NCBI GenBank assembly: GCA_040392005.1
Contig: JBEBWT010000044.1
Coordinates: forward strand, 1 to 16,004
Direction: 5' to 3'
Source of the DNA: DASRQK01 sp040392005
GTDB lineage: Bacteria; Bacteroidota; Bacteroidia; Sphingobacteriales; Sphingobacteriaceae
Length of the DNA: 16,004 bases
Notes under the pieces: model-generated
Seen by the model: the letters and a program-made list of their open reading frames with translations, nothing else
Database searches by the model: none
Told to the model about the DNA's origin: nothing
Made by a program: the position numbers and the translations under genes
Shown here: piece after piece, positions 1 to 6,586 of the stretch
How positions within the stretch are numbered: the stretch's first letter is position 1
How the letters are laid out: every line of letters begins with the position of its first letter

Positions 1-224
1 GCAACAACAACACCTGAAACCTCCAGGCCCGGAATGTCCGGGACCACACCAGCGGGAGCCGGATAATTTCCCTTTCGTTGAAAAATATCAGGACGATTGA
101 TACCCGAAAAACAAACCCGGATCAGCACCTGATCCGCAGCGGGGACCGGCACCGGCCGTTCCTGCAATTCCAGTACTTCCGGCCCTCCGGAACGGGTAAT
201 CACCAAGCATTTCATGTTGTTCAT
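1..224 (-). CDS. NAD(P)H-quinone oxidoreductase, PIG3 family (N-terminal part, cut by window edge)
   Basis: About 74 residues are readable from the ATG at 224-222; the gene continues past position 1. A second in-frame ATG at 215-213 is an equally good start. The translation contains SGGPEVLEL near residue 12, then INRPDIFQRKGNYPAP near residue 42 and PGLEVSG near residue 65. This is the N-terminal GroES-like half of the zinc-independent quinone oxidoreductases (medium-chain dehydrogenase superfamily), and the NRxDxxQRxGxYPxP pattern is that of the PIG3 branch. These cytosolic enzymes reduce quinones or enones with NADPH. The Rossmann half lies outside the window. It is co-directional with the outer-membrane protein gene, 90 bp downstream of that gene's stop. 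A near-match to a -7 box (TAGGTTTTG, 252-244) lies about 20 nt upstream. Family assignment is firm; the exact substrate is unknown. Confidence 0.85.
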   Translation of the reverse strand, partial: MNNMKCLVITRSGGPEVLELQERPVPVPAADQVLIRVCFSGINRPDIFQRKGNYPAPAGVVPDIPGLEVSGVVV

Positions 225-314
225 AAAACCTGAGTATCTTTTACAAAACCTAAACAATTCCGGCCAACCGCCCACTGAAACTACGATCGGCCCTGTGGCA
301 TCAGCAACCCACAA

Positions 315-3038
315 TTATCCCTGAGGCATCCGCTGTAAACGGATATTGAGCGACAGCATAAAGTGCCGGCCCAGACGATTGTTCCGCACACTCAGGTCCA
401 TTGTATCATAGACCTCTTTGGTCAGTCCGGTATTCTGATTGAAAATATCAAATCCCTGCAAACGCAGTAATGCCCGTTTATTGGCCATAAAAGTATATTC
501 AATATAAGAATTGAACAGAGTGGGGTTTGAATTGATATAACTACTATAACCTGAATTTGTCCGGTGCGAAAGATCAAATCCTATCGATAAATTATCATTG
601 ATATAGCTCCTGCCCGCCAAACCGACCAGCCATGAATTGGCCCGGATATCCGAGAAAGTAAACATATTGGAACGGGACCGATTGAGCGTATAATTGCTAC
701 TCAGCTCCAGATCGATCCTGTCTTCCTTTGAATACCGGAATTGTGCCCCCTGTGAATAAATGACATGATTCGCTTCATTCCGGAGGTTATTGGTAAATGA
801 AATATTATGCAGGTAATCCAGATTGCCATTCAGATTGAACTGAAACAGATCCGACCCCAGCATGGTGCTGAACACATAATAAGAACGCACATCATAATAA
901 CCATCGGCATTGAGAAAAGTTGTTTCAATGGCCGTGGTACCGGTCGATGTCCTGCGATTGGATACAATTTTATCCTTTACAGTCGAATAGGCAACCTGTG
1001 CTTCCAGAAAGCTGCCCTGGCTCATTTTGGAAGTCCGGAGGCGGGTGGTAAAACGATTGACAAATTCGGCTTTCAGATCCGCATTACCTATAATAATATA
1101 TTGCGAATTACTCAAATCCCGTACGGGTTGCATCTGGTTGAAACTGGGTTGGTTGTTGCTGCCAAGATAATCGAAACTCAGTTCACTGACGGCCGAAATA
1201 CGGTACCGGAGGCTCGCGCTGGGCACCCAGTTGAGGTGTTGGTGCTGGGTACGGACGGTTCTGTCAAGGGTATAGCCTTCCATCATCAGGGGTTGTGCAG
1301 CAAGGCCCAGGGAATACTTGATTGCCTTATTCTGATCTACCTGAAAAGTGACCCCATAGCGGTTGCTCTGGAAAGAATAGTGGTAATCAATCCCAAGAGA
1401 ATCGATCGCATGTGCCTCTTCCACATTCCAGACCTGCCGGGTATTGGCAATGGAAGTAGATTCATATTCATAACTGAATTCAAGTAAACTTTTGCGGCTG
1501 AGGGGTTCCACAAAAGCAGTCCGCAATCGACCGGTGCGGTTATTATTGTCATTAGCACTTTGCTGCAATAAAGAATAGATGTCTATCCTGGGCTGCGTAT
1601 ATGAAGAATCAATAATGACCATATAGTCTCCGATCCGGTCTGAACGGTCTATCCGGAAATACTCTATGTTACCGTTTACCACCAGTTTCCTGCCGGGCTT
1701 GGGAAAGGCTTTGACGAGAATCAGATCGGTCCCGAAATTCGGCGTTCTGGAAAGACCGTCCGTACCGTACTCCCCTTCGCTGGTCACCCTTCTGTTTCTG
1801 ATCGTTTTCAAACTGTTAATCTGATTTTCAGCAGTAGTAAAGGACAGGTTCGGACTGATCTTGAGGTAAGATCCCGGGCCGAAATCCGCCTCCAGATCCC
1901 AGGACATGTTATGTGCCCGTTGATCGGTAGTTACCTCTTTGCGTTCCAGGTTTTCAATCAGATAATGCTGGAATCCACTTTGCAGATAAAGATCGCTGTT
2001 AGTGGTATTTTTACGATGGATAAATGAATACTTTCCATAAATCTCAATATTTTCAGTCATCTGATCCGAAAAGCTCATCCCAAGTGAATTGATCTGATTG
2101 AGGCCATCGAGCGGATCTGTCATTCCGGTCAGGTCCGAACCATCCCGTTCTCTGCTGCCACCACTCGGTGCGCCATAGCTAAACAGACTGGTGTTTGTAT
2201 TATTGGTGGACGCAACAAGCGATAATTCCTGACCATCGTTGAAGTTATTGATCCCGGCACTTCCGATATAACGGTCTTTTGTCCCCCCTCCACCGGTCAC
2301 CTGACCGAATAGAATCTTCTTTTTATCCTCATGAAGGACAATATTGATAATTTTTTCCGATTCTCCACTTTTTATACCGGTTGCCTGTGCGACATCTCCA
2401 TAATAGTCGATAACCTGAACGCTTTTGATGATTTCAGCATGGAGATTACGGGTGGCCGTCAGCACATCTCCCCCAAAGAAGTTTTTTCCATCCACCTGCA
2501 CACGGTTTACACGTTTGCCGAATGCGATAACCGTCCCGTCCCTGAGTACCTGAATATTGGGCAGGGACTTCAGTGCTCCTTCCAGCAGCGTATTCCTGGA
2601 GAAATTATACGCCTCCATATTATACTGAACGGTATCTCCGTTGATCACAAAGGGTTGGACTCTTCTGATCTGAACCAAATCCAGCAAGGTCTGCTGGGGA
2701 TAGATCACCACAGGAAGAATATGCAGCACATTATAGTTGGCATCGACCATATAGTTTCTGTCAAAAATCCGGTAGCCCAGCATACTGAAAGTGATTTTAA
2801 ACTCCCGGGCAAGCACGCCGGAAAAACTAAACTTTCCCCGCTCGTCGGTGACTGCGATCAGGGTATCGACCACTGAAGTCAATCGGACACTGACCCCGTG
2901 CAGAGGGTGTCTGGTCGTATCCAATACCGTTCCTTCCACATTTCGTCGCTGACTCTGCGCCCTGACATGATCTGTCAGCAGCGGCACAAGGGCCAGCAGC
3001 AGCAATACCAATCTCCAAATGTGTGATCTGTCCGACAA
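315..3038 (-). CDS. Outer-membrane beta-barrel protein, TonB-dependent-receptor-like
   Basis: A 907-residue protein. Residues 1-27 form a signal peptide: positive n-region, Leu/Val-rich core, predicted cleavage after VRA. Residues 33-115 resemble a carboxypeptidase-regulatory-like (CarboxypepD_reg) beta-sandwich, which commonly precedes plug domains in Bacteroidota. Residues 120-240 are plug-like, with VDGKNFFGGD at 182-191, a typical motif of this group. The remainder is rich in alternating aromatic and polar residues and ends in a terminal strand (MLSLNIRLQR), as in outer-membrane barrels of the OMP_b-brl_3 type. It likely sits in the outer membrane as a transporter or receptor. No SusD gene is adjacent, so a glycan-utilisation role cannot be claimed; the substrate is unknown. 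The frame has a stop upstream and no ATG before the signal peptide, so the start is probably TTG at 3038-3036. A weak -7 box (TTCGTTTG, 3078-3071) lies upstream. Confidence 0.85.
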   Translation of the reverse strand: MSDRSHIWRLVLLLLALVPLLTDHVRAQSQRRNVEGTVLDTTRHPLHGVSVRLTSVVDTLIAVTDERGKFSFSGVLAREFKITFSMLGYRIFDRNYMVDANYNVLHILPVVIYPQQTLLDLVQIRRVQPFVINGDTVQYNMEAYNFSRNTLLEGALKSLPNIQVLRDGTVIAFGKRVNRVQVDGKNFFGGDVLTATRNLHAEIIKSVQVIDYYGDVAQATGIKSGESEKIINIVLHEDKKKILFGQVTGGGGTKDRYIGSAGINNFNDGQELSLVASTNNTNTSLFSYGAPSGGSRERDGSDLTGMTDPLDGLNQINSLGMSFSDQMTENIEIYGKYSFIHRKNTTNSDLYLQSGFQHYLIENLERKEVTTDQRAHNMSWDLEADFGPGSYLKISPNLSFTTAENQINSLKTIRNRRVTSEGEYGTDGLSRTPNFGTDLILVKAFPKPGRKLVVNGNIEYFRIDRSDRIGDYMVIIDSSYTQPRIDIYSLLQQSANDNNNRTGRLRTAFVEPLSRKSLLEFSYEYESTSIANTRQVWNVEEAHAIDSLGIDYHYSFQSNRYGVTFQVDQNKAIKYSLGLAAQPLMMEGYTLDRTVRTQHQHLNWVPSASLRYRISAVSELSFDYLGSNNQPSFNQMQPVRDLSNSQYIIIGNADLKAEFVNRFTTRLRTSKMSQGSFLEAQVAYSTVKDKIVSNRRTSTGTTAIETTFLNADGYYDVRSYYVFSTMLGSDLFQFNLNGNLDYLHNISFTNNLRNEANHVIYSQGAQFRYSKEDRIDLELSSNYTLNRSRSNMFTFSDIRANSWLVGLAGRSYINDNLSIGFDLSHRTNSGYSSYINSNPTLFNSYIEYTFMANKRALLRLQGFDIFNQNTGLTKEVYDTMDLSVRNNRLGRHFMLSLNIRLQRMPQG

Positions 3039-3100
3039 CTTATCTGTATGGTTTTAACGAGTCAAGATATCAAACGAATATAATACTAAATCGTTACCTA

Positions 3101-3136
3101 CACAAAAAAAGGCTGCATTTTTTGAAATGCAGCCTT
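3101..3136 (-). terminator. Rho-independent terminator of the ferritin gene
   Basis: Positions 3109-3120 (AAGGCTGCATTT) and 3125-3136 (AAATGCAGCCTT) form a perfect 12-bp stem with a 4-nt loop. On the minus strand the stem is followed by a run of T (complement of the A tract at 3104-3110). It lies 41 bp after the ferritin stop and upstream of the outer-membrane protein gene, so it insulates the two. Confidence 0.9.
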
Positions 3137-3176
3137 GATATATTGTGGATAAAGCCTGAATGAGATTTATACTGGT

Positions 3177-3704
3177 TTATTCTTCGGAATAAGCAACTTT
3201 CGGAATACTCTTGTCAATTTCCCACTTACCGGTACCATCTTCCCCGATCACATCAAACATTTCCAGCACCCTTCTGGCTACATATTCTTCTTCAACCTGC
3301 TCTTCCAGGAACCACTGGATGAACTGAAAAGTAACAAAATCCTTCAAACGGAAACACTTGTCGGCAATCTGGTTGAATTGCTGTGTGACAAACATTTCCT
3401 GTTGCAGGGTTTGTTCAAAAAGGCTGCGGAAAGAGTCAAAATCCCGTGGAATACCGGTCACTTCCGGTGAAACCGCACGTCCGCCCCTGTCATTGACATA
3501 TTTGAACAGTTTCAGCATATGCCCCCGTTCTTCATCCGATTGCCTGGCAAAAAAATCCGCACTGAAATCCAGTCCCTGATCATCACACCAGGAGGACATA
3601 GACAGGTACAAGGAAGAAGCGTATGCTTCATACCTGATCTGTTCGTTCAATATTGCTTCGATTTCCTCATGCAATGAGGTTTTCAAACTCAAAAGATCTT
3701 TCAT
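3177..3704 (-). CDS. Ferritin (bacterial non-haem, FtnA-like)
   Basis: 175 residues, the usual size for bacterial ferritin. It oxidises Fe(II) and stores iron in the core of a 24-subunit cytosolic shell. The ferroxidase-centre residues align with E. coli FtnA: Glu26, Tyr33, Glu59, His62, Glu103, Gln136 and Glu139. The characteristic stretch QWFLEEQVEEE is at 130-140. Relative to FtnA it has about nine extra N-terminal residues, and ATG at 3704-3702 is the only good start. No haem-ligand Met typical of bacterioferritin stands out. An exact -7 box lies about 55 bp upstream and a strong terminator follows, so it is probably monocistronic. I did not find a clear Fur-type operator. Confidence 0.95.
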   Translation of the reverse strand: MKDLLSLKTSLHEEIEAILNEQIRYEAYASSLYLSMSSWCDDQGLDFSADFFARQSDEERGHMLKLFKYVNDRGGRAVSPEVTGIPRDFDSFRSLFEQTLQQEMFVTQQFNQIADKCFRLKDFVTFQFIQWFLEEQVEEEYVARRVLEMFDVIGEDGTGKWEIDKSIPKVAYSEE

Positions 3705-3758
3705 GGTTATATGTTTTGTAAAATCAATCTGGGACCTGTAAACACCGATCCTCTTTTA

Positions 3759-3766
3759 CAAAGTTA
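3759..3766 (-). promoter_or_regulatory. Putative -7 element of the ferritin promoter
   Basis: TAACTTTG on the minus strand matches the Bacteroidota sigma-A -7 consensus TAnnTTTG exactly. Transcription would start near 3752, giving a 5' leader of about 48 nt. No good TTTG -33 element sits 19-21 bp upstream; a TTG at 3783-3781 is only 14 bp away. Confidence 0.5.
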
Positions 3767-3809
3767 CAAAAACCGTGCAGCAATTCTGTCATTTATGTGT
3801 AATACAAAA

Positions 3810-4181
3810 TCAGTCTAAATAGTTGGGGGTCAATTCACAGGAAAGTGCAGCAGATCTGATCAGGCTATTCAGTTCGATCAGGTATTTTGCTCCGGTCAAA
3901 AGTTCTTTGAGATCCAAAATACCATACACATCCAGCACAAAGCAGCGGGTACTGCCTGTGGGCATAATGACGGCACAATCTGCACCTGGTGAAGGATCCC
4001 CGATCATTGCATCCAGATCAATCTGATCTACCTGCCTCTTGAATGCCATAAAATCACTCACCCGGAAAGCAGTCTGCTGACCCGCAAAATCCAACCAATA
4101 ACAATTCTTGTTATTGCATTGAAAAACGGTTCCTTCCGCAGTCCTGAATACTTCCTTAAAATTCGCAATCTGACAAAACAT
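3810..4181 (-). CDS. Conserved hypothetical protein, possibly DUF6686-like
   Basis: 123 residues from the ATG at 4181-4179; an upstream in-frame TTG at 4208 would lie inside the promoter, so I reject it. The N-terminal third has three cysteines (FCQIANF, FQCNNKNCYW at about 27-36) followed by a small hydrophobic pattern. The C-terminal half is mostly helical (LDLKELLTGAKYLIELNSLIRSA). There is no signal peptide or membrane segment, so it is probably cytosolic. The cysteine pattern CNNKNC recalls small Bacteroidota proteins grouped as DUF6686, but I cannot confirm this by eye, and no function is known. It lies between hpf and the ferritin gene on the same strand, with its own strong promoter embedded in a 12-bp dyad, implying specific control. 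Confidence 0.7.
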   Translation of the reverse strand: MFCQIANFKEVFRTAEGTVFQCNNKNCYWLDFAGQQTAFRVSDFMAFKRQVDQIDLDAMIGDPSPGADCAVIMPTGSTRCFVLDVYGILDLKELLTGAKYLIELNSLIRSAALSCELTPNYLD

Positions 4182-4213
4182 AGCTTTGCGTGAGTAATTT
4201 ACACGCAAAGCTA
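4181..4213. promoter_or_regulatory. Perfect 12-bp dyad (candidate operator) over promoter and start codon
   Basis: TAGCTTTGCGTG (minus strand, 4213-4202) is repeated as CACGCAAAGCTA (4192-4181) across a 9-bp spacer. The dyad covers the -7 box, is centred close to the expected transcription start, and ends on the A of the ATG. Because transcription starts inside it, only the second arm would be in the gene's own mRNA; this favours a DNA operator over an RNA hairpin. Read-through RNA from hpf could fold it, but no T tract follows. Confidence 0.6.
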
Positions 4214-4237
4214 TAACTTATTTAGAATTAGTCCAAA
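4206..4237 (-). promoter_or_regulatory. Promoter of the hypothetical gene at 3810-4181
   Basis: On the minus strand TTTG (4237-4234) and TAGCTTTG (4213-4206) are separated by exactly 20 bp, a full match to the Bacteroidota -33/-7 consensus TTTG-N19-21-TAnnTTTG. Transcription should begin near 4200, about 20 nt before the ATG at 4181. The -7 box is the first arm of the dyad at 4181-4213. Confidence 0.7.
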
Positions 4238-4282
4238 TCTTTATTGAGAAAATATAATACAGCAACAAGTCCGTCGGGCGGT

Positions 4283-4621
4283 CTATGCGTCTGTATCGGA
4301 TAAGATGTCCTTATGATTACTGGCTTTCGTTCTTGTTTTTGTTTTATGTTTATTGATCTGACGGCGCAGGGATTCGATAGAAAGGTCGGTTGCTTCTTCA
4401 AAAGATTTGGCCTGCCCCTTTGCAAACAATTGGCCCCCAGGTATATTCAATTTAAATTCTGCTACTTTATTGGCTTCGTCTTCGGTGTTTTCAAGTTTCA
4501 GATAACATTCACCATCCAGAATCTGATCAAAAAACTGATCCAGTTTGTCTGCTTTTTTCTGAATGAAATCGATCAACTTTTTGTCCGCATCAAAACGGAT
4601 AGATTGCACATTTAGATTCAT
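4283..4621 (-). CDS. hpf: Ribosome hibernation promoting factor, short form (HPF/RaiA)
   Basis: 112 residues with the beta-alpha-beta-beta-beta-alpha pattern of the RaiA/HPF family: MNLNVQSIRFDADKKLIDF, then the helix KKADKLDQFF, and GQAKSFEEATDLSIESLRRQ near residues 68-87. It binds the 30S decoding region in stationary phase and silences ribosomes. The C-terminal dimerisation domain of long HPF (about 190 residues) is missing; only a short charged tail follows the fold. It is the third gene of rpsU-xerC-hpf, starting 14 bp after the xerC stop, and is preceded by an unusually strong Shine-Dalgarno sequence. In many Bacteroidota the next features are tRNA genes and tuf; here the hypothetical and ferritin genes follow instead. 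Confidence 0.93.
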   Translation of the reverse strand: MNLNVQSIRFDADKKLIDFIQKKADKLDQFFDQILDGECYLKLENTEDEANKVAEFKLNIPGGQLFAKGQAKSFEEATDLSIESLRRQINKHKTKTRTKASNHKDILSDTDA

Positions 4622-4625
4622 TTTT

Positions 4626-4633
4626 CCTCCTTT
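4626..4633 (-). promoter_or_regulatory. Strong Shine-Dalgarno sequence of hpf
   Basis: AAAGGAGG on the minus strand, followed by AAAA and the ATG at 4621. This is a full 8-nt complement to the usual 16S rRNA 3' end, at short spacing (4 nt). Such sites are rare in Bacteroidota, where most genes in this window have none. Confidence 0.75.
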
Positions 4634-4635
4634 TT

Positions 4636-5511
4636 TTAGGCCCGTGGATGAGCCTGATTATAAATTTTCTTCAATCGCTCCACTGTATTGTGTGTATAAA
4701 CCTGAGTAGCGGCCAGACTGGCATGCCCCAGGAGCTCTTTTATGGTATTCAGATCGGCTCCGTTTTCCAGCATTGCTGTCGCAAAGGTATGCCGCAGCAC
4801 ATGCGGACTCCGCTTTTCCTGCGTGGAGAACAGGGACAGATAGTGATGGACGATCCGATAGATCTGCATTGGATAGGCTGGCTTGCCTCTGTCTGTAACC
4901 AGTAGAAAAGAATGGCCTGCTACCAGCTTGTCCCGTTCCTCCAGATAGGATCCGATCAATCTGATCAGGTGATCTGTCAGCGGCAAAATGCGTTGCTTGT
5001 TCCGCTTTCCCAGAATGGACATCTGCCCGGCATAAAAATCCAGGTCCTGCACCCCGATCCGGATCAATTCCGCCAAACGGACTCCTGTGCCAAAGAGCAT
5101 CTCCAATACCAGTCTGTCCCGCAAACCGGCAAAACCTTCTGGAAATACGTCGCTGGCATCCAACAACTGTCCCAGCGGCGCCGTTTCCACAACCACCGGG
5201 AGTTTTCTTGGTTTCTTCAGCGCTTTGATCTCCAGCACAGGATTGCTTGCAATCACCCCTTCCCGTTTCAGATAATTGAAATAGGTGCGCAAAGCAGAGC
5301 GGCAGCGATTGACGGTGACAGCCTGATAACCGGCCTCCAGCAGACCGGTAAAATAAGTACGAAGTTGATGATAGGTTACCGAATCGACTGATTCCTGTAT
5401 TTCGGCAAGGTAGGCTTCCAGCTTCCGGACCTCCAGCTCATAGGCTCCTGCCGTATGCGGGGAGTATCGTTTTTCAAACTGCAAATGTTCTATGAAACGG
5501 TCCAAAAACAT
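4636..5511 (-). CDS. xerC: Tyrosine recombinase XerC
   Basis: 291 residues, the normal XerC/D length. The N-terminal SAM-like DNA-binding domain covers about 1-95 and the catalytic domain 105-291. All catalytic residues of the tyrosine recombinases are present: Arg145 (GTGVRLAEL), Lys169 (LGKRNKQR), His237 and Arg240 (HVLRHTFA), His263 (LLGHAS) and the nucleophile Tyr272 (TQVYTH). Spacing is identical to E. coli XerC, shifted by three. It resolves chromosome dimers at dif; in Bacteroidota a gene of this type conventionally sits between rpsU and hpf, as here. The start is ATG at 5511-5509. A 16-bp inverted repeat ends two bases before the ATG, so translation or read-through from rpsU is probably limited. 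XerC versus XerD is not certain from the sequence alone. Confidence 0.93.
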   Translation of the reverse strand: MFLDRFIEHLQFEKRYSPHTAGAYELEVRKLEAYLAEIQESVDSVTYHQLRTYFTGLLEAGYQAVTVNRCRSALRTYFNYLKREGVIASNPVLEIKALKKPRKLPVVVETAPLGQLLDASDVFPEGFAGLRDRLVLEMLFGTGVRLAELIRIGVQDLDFYAGQMSILGKRNKQRILPLTDHLIRLIGSYLEERDKLVAGHSFLLVTDRGKPAYPMQIYRIVHHYLSLFSTQEKRSPHVLRHTFATAMLENGADLNTIKELLGHASLAATQVYTHNTVERLKKIYNQAHPRA

Positions 5512-5513
5512 GA

Positions 5514-5557
5514 AAAACTATTTGTATATCCTGAAATGTGAATATACAAATAGTTTT
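5514..5557 (-). terminator. 16-bp inverted repeat between rpsU and xerC (attenuator/terminator candidate)
   Basis: Positions 5514-5529 (AAAACTATTTGTATAT) and 5542-5557 (ATATACAAATAGTTTT) are exact inverted copies with a 12-nt loop. In rpsU read-through RNA this would be a long AT-rich hairpin ending in five U, two bases before the xerC ATG. It could terminate transcription or mask the xerC start. It does not resemble the known dif consensus well enough to call it a recombination site. Confidence 0.5.
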
Positions 5558-5563
5558 CTATAA

Positions 5564-5622
5564 AAAAAAGTAAAATAACTTTTTTACGCGGTTGCAATCA
5601 GAATTATACAGTATCCTGATTG
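5564..5622 (-). terminator. Two smaller hairpins at the rpsU 3' end
   Basis: CAATCAG/CTGATTG (5595-5601 with 5616-5622; 14-nt loop) spans the rpsU stop codon. AAAAAAGT/ACTTTTTT (5564-5571 with 5578-5585) is an AT-only stem followed by more T on the minus strand. Together with the larger repeat downstream they look like a staged terminator after rpsU. Each stem alone is weak. Confidence 0.35.
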
Positions 5623-5795
5623 AGTTGCTGCTTGTAGATCGCTTTTTTCTTCTGAATCCGGCGGGTAATTGATTTCTTTTCGTAAGCCTGACGGGAACGC
5701 AGTTCTCTCAGCACACCTGTTTTCTCGAATTTCTTCTTGAAACGCTTCAATGCCCTGTCCAATGACTCTCCATCTTTCACATTCACAATGATCAT
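5604..5795 (-). CDS. rpsU: 30S ribosomal protein bS21
   Basis: 63 residues, highly basic (KRFKKKFEKTG, RSRQAYEKKS, RRIQKKKA), the standard bS21 pattern beginning MIIVNVKDGESLDRALKRFK. The frame is open further upstream to a TTG, but the family start is the ATG at 5795-5793, which has a Shine-Dalgarno-like GGGGG upstream. bS21 binds the 30S platform near the 16S 3' end. In Bacteroidia it is known to help hide the anti-Shine-Dalgarno sequence, and rpsU mRNA with a strong Shine-Dalgarno sequence can then be under feedback control. It is the first gene of the rpsU-xerC-hpf cluster, with an exact consensus promoter. Confidence 0.96.
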   Translation of the reverse strand: MIIVNVKDGESLDRALKRFKKKFEKTGVLRELRSRQAYEKKSITRRIQKKKAIYKQQLNQDTV

Positions 5796-5805
5796 AGTAA
5801 AAATA

Positions 5806-5813
5806 CCCCCTTT
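5806..5813 (-). promoter_or_regulatory. Shine-Dalgarno-like sequence of rpsU
   Basis: AAAGGGGG on the minus strand, 10 nt before the ATG at 5795. It pairs with the canonical 16S 3' end over eight positions if one G-U pair is allowed. It stands out because other genes here lack such sites. Confidence 0.6.
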
Positions 5814-5834
5814 CGTTTTTTTATTTTCGGACTG

Positions 5835-5865
5835 CAAAGATAAATTTAATTTTTGGATTCTACAA
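5835..5865 (-). promoter_or_regulatory. rpsU promoter
   Basis: On the minus strand TTG (5865-5863) and TATCTTTG (5842-5835) are separated by 20 bp, matching the Bacteroidota -33/-7 pattern. Transcription would begin near 5828, giving a leader of about 33 nt that contains the Shine-Dalgarno-like sequence. Confidence 0.75.
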
Positions 5866-5891
5866 TTTTTTTGTATATTTAAAGGATAGTC

Positions 5892-6524
5892 TTACAGCAG
5901 GCCCCGACCCTGGAGCAGAGCCCCCAATTCTTTCGGCGAAGACAGTAGTGCGGTCTGAATACCAAATTTCCTGGCGGCATCCAGATGTTGCGGACTATCA
6001 TCAATAAATAAGGTTTCGTCCGGAAGCAGGTTATTCTCCCTGATCACCAGTTCAAATATTTCAGGTGCCGGCTTCCGCATCCCCACTAGATGGGAATAAT
6101 AGGACTTTTCAAAAAAACTATCATTCCCCTGCAGCCCATATTCATTCTGCAAATGATCCAGGATCCAGGTATAATGGATCTCATTATTATTGCTCAGCAA
6201 AAAAGTGTGGTACTTCTCCCTGCATTGCAGCAGCAATTCGTGATTGCCCTCCGGCACACCAAGAAGCAAGGCGTTCCAGGCCCGGTCAATCTGTCCGTCA
6301 GTCAGCTCCGGATTCCCGGCCAACCGGCGGATACCATCCCTGAACCCGGCAGACGAGATCATCCCCCTGTCAAAATCATCGAACAGGGGATCCTGATTCT
6401 TGTGCGCATAGATTCCGGCCACATCCCTGATCCCCAAATCACTGAACGCCTGTTGTGCTTTTCCAAAGTCAATAGCGAAAATCACATTCCCATAATCAAA
6501 AATGATATTCCTGATATTTTGCAT
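5892..6524 (-). CDS. HAD-superfamily hydrolase (YihX-like)
   Basis: 210 residues from the ATG at 6524-6522 (an upstream TTG at 6548 is not preferred). Motif I is FDYGNVIF with the nucleophile Asp10. As in YihX-type phosphatases, the position two after it is Gly rather than Asp. Motif II is Ser111 in LLSNNNE, motif III Lys151 in MRKPAPEIF, motif IV Asp175-Asp176 in FIDDSPQHL. The cap is the small helical type between motifs I and II. It is a cytosolic phosphatase or related hydrolase; sugar phosphates are plausible substrates, but this is inference. It is divergent from the tRNA gene, with 62 bp between; a near-consensus -7 box (CATATTTG, 6553-6546) lies there. Confidence 0.88.
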   Translation of the reverse strand: MQNIRNIIFDYGNVIFAIDFGKAQQAFSDLGIRDVAGIYAHKNQDPLFDDFDRGMISSAGFRDGIRRLAGNPELTDGQIDRAWNALLLGVPEGNHELLLQCREKYHTFLLSNNNEIHYTWILDHLQNEYGLQGNDSFFEKSYYSHLVGMRKPAPEIFELVIRENNLLPDETLFIDDSPQHLDAARKFGIQTALLSSPKELGALLQGRGLL

Positions 6525-6586
6525 AAAAATTTCCAAATGTGGCCACAAATATGTAAAATTGCAGCCACAAAACCCAATCTGAAATT

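Noticed and set aside
807..1487. 226-codon open frame on the plus strand within the outer-membrane protein gene
   Set aside because: It is antisense to a clearly coding frame, its translation shows no domain, and similar shadow frames occur opposite all long genes here.
4179..4208. Alternative longer start (TTG at 4208) for the hypothetical gene
   Set aside because: The TTG lies in the -7 box; a transcript beginning near 4200 cannot include it.
4636..5511. xerC as a phage or integron integrase
   Set aside because: Length, active-site spacing and its position between rpsU and hpf fit the housekeeping Xer recombinase of Bacteroidota.
5514..5557. dif recombination site beside xerC
   Set aside because: The arms and the 12-bp spacer do not fit the 11-6-11 dif layout, and the sequence shares little with known dif sites.
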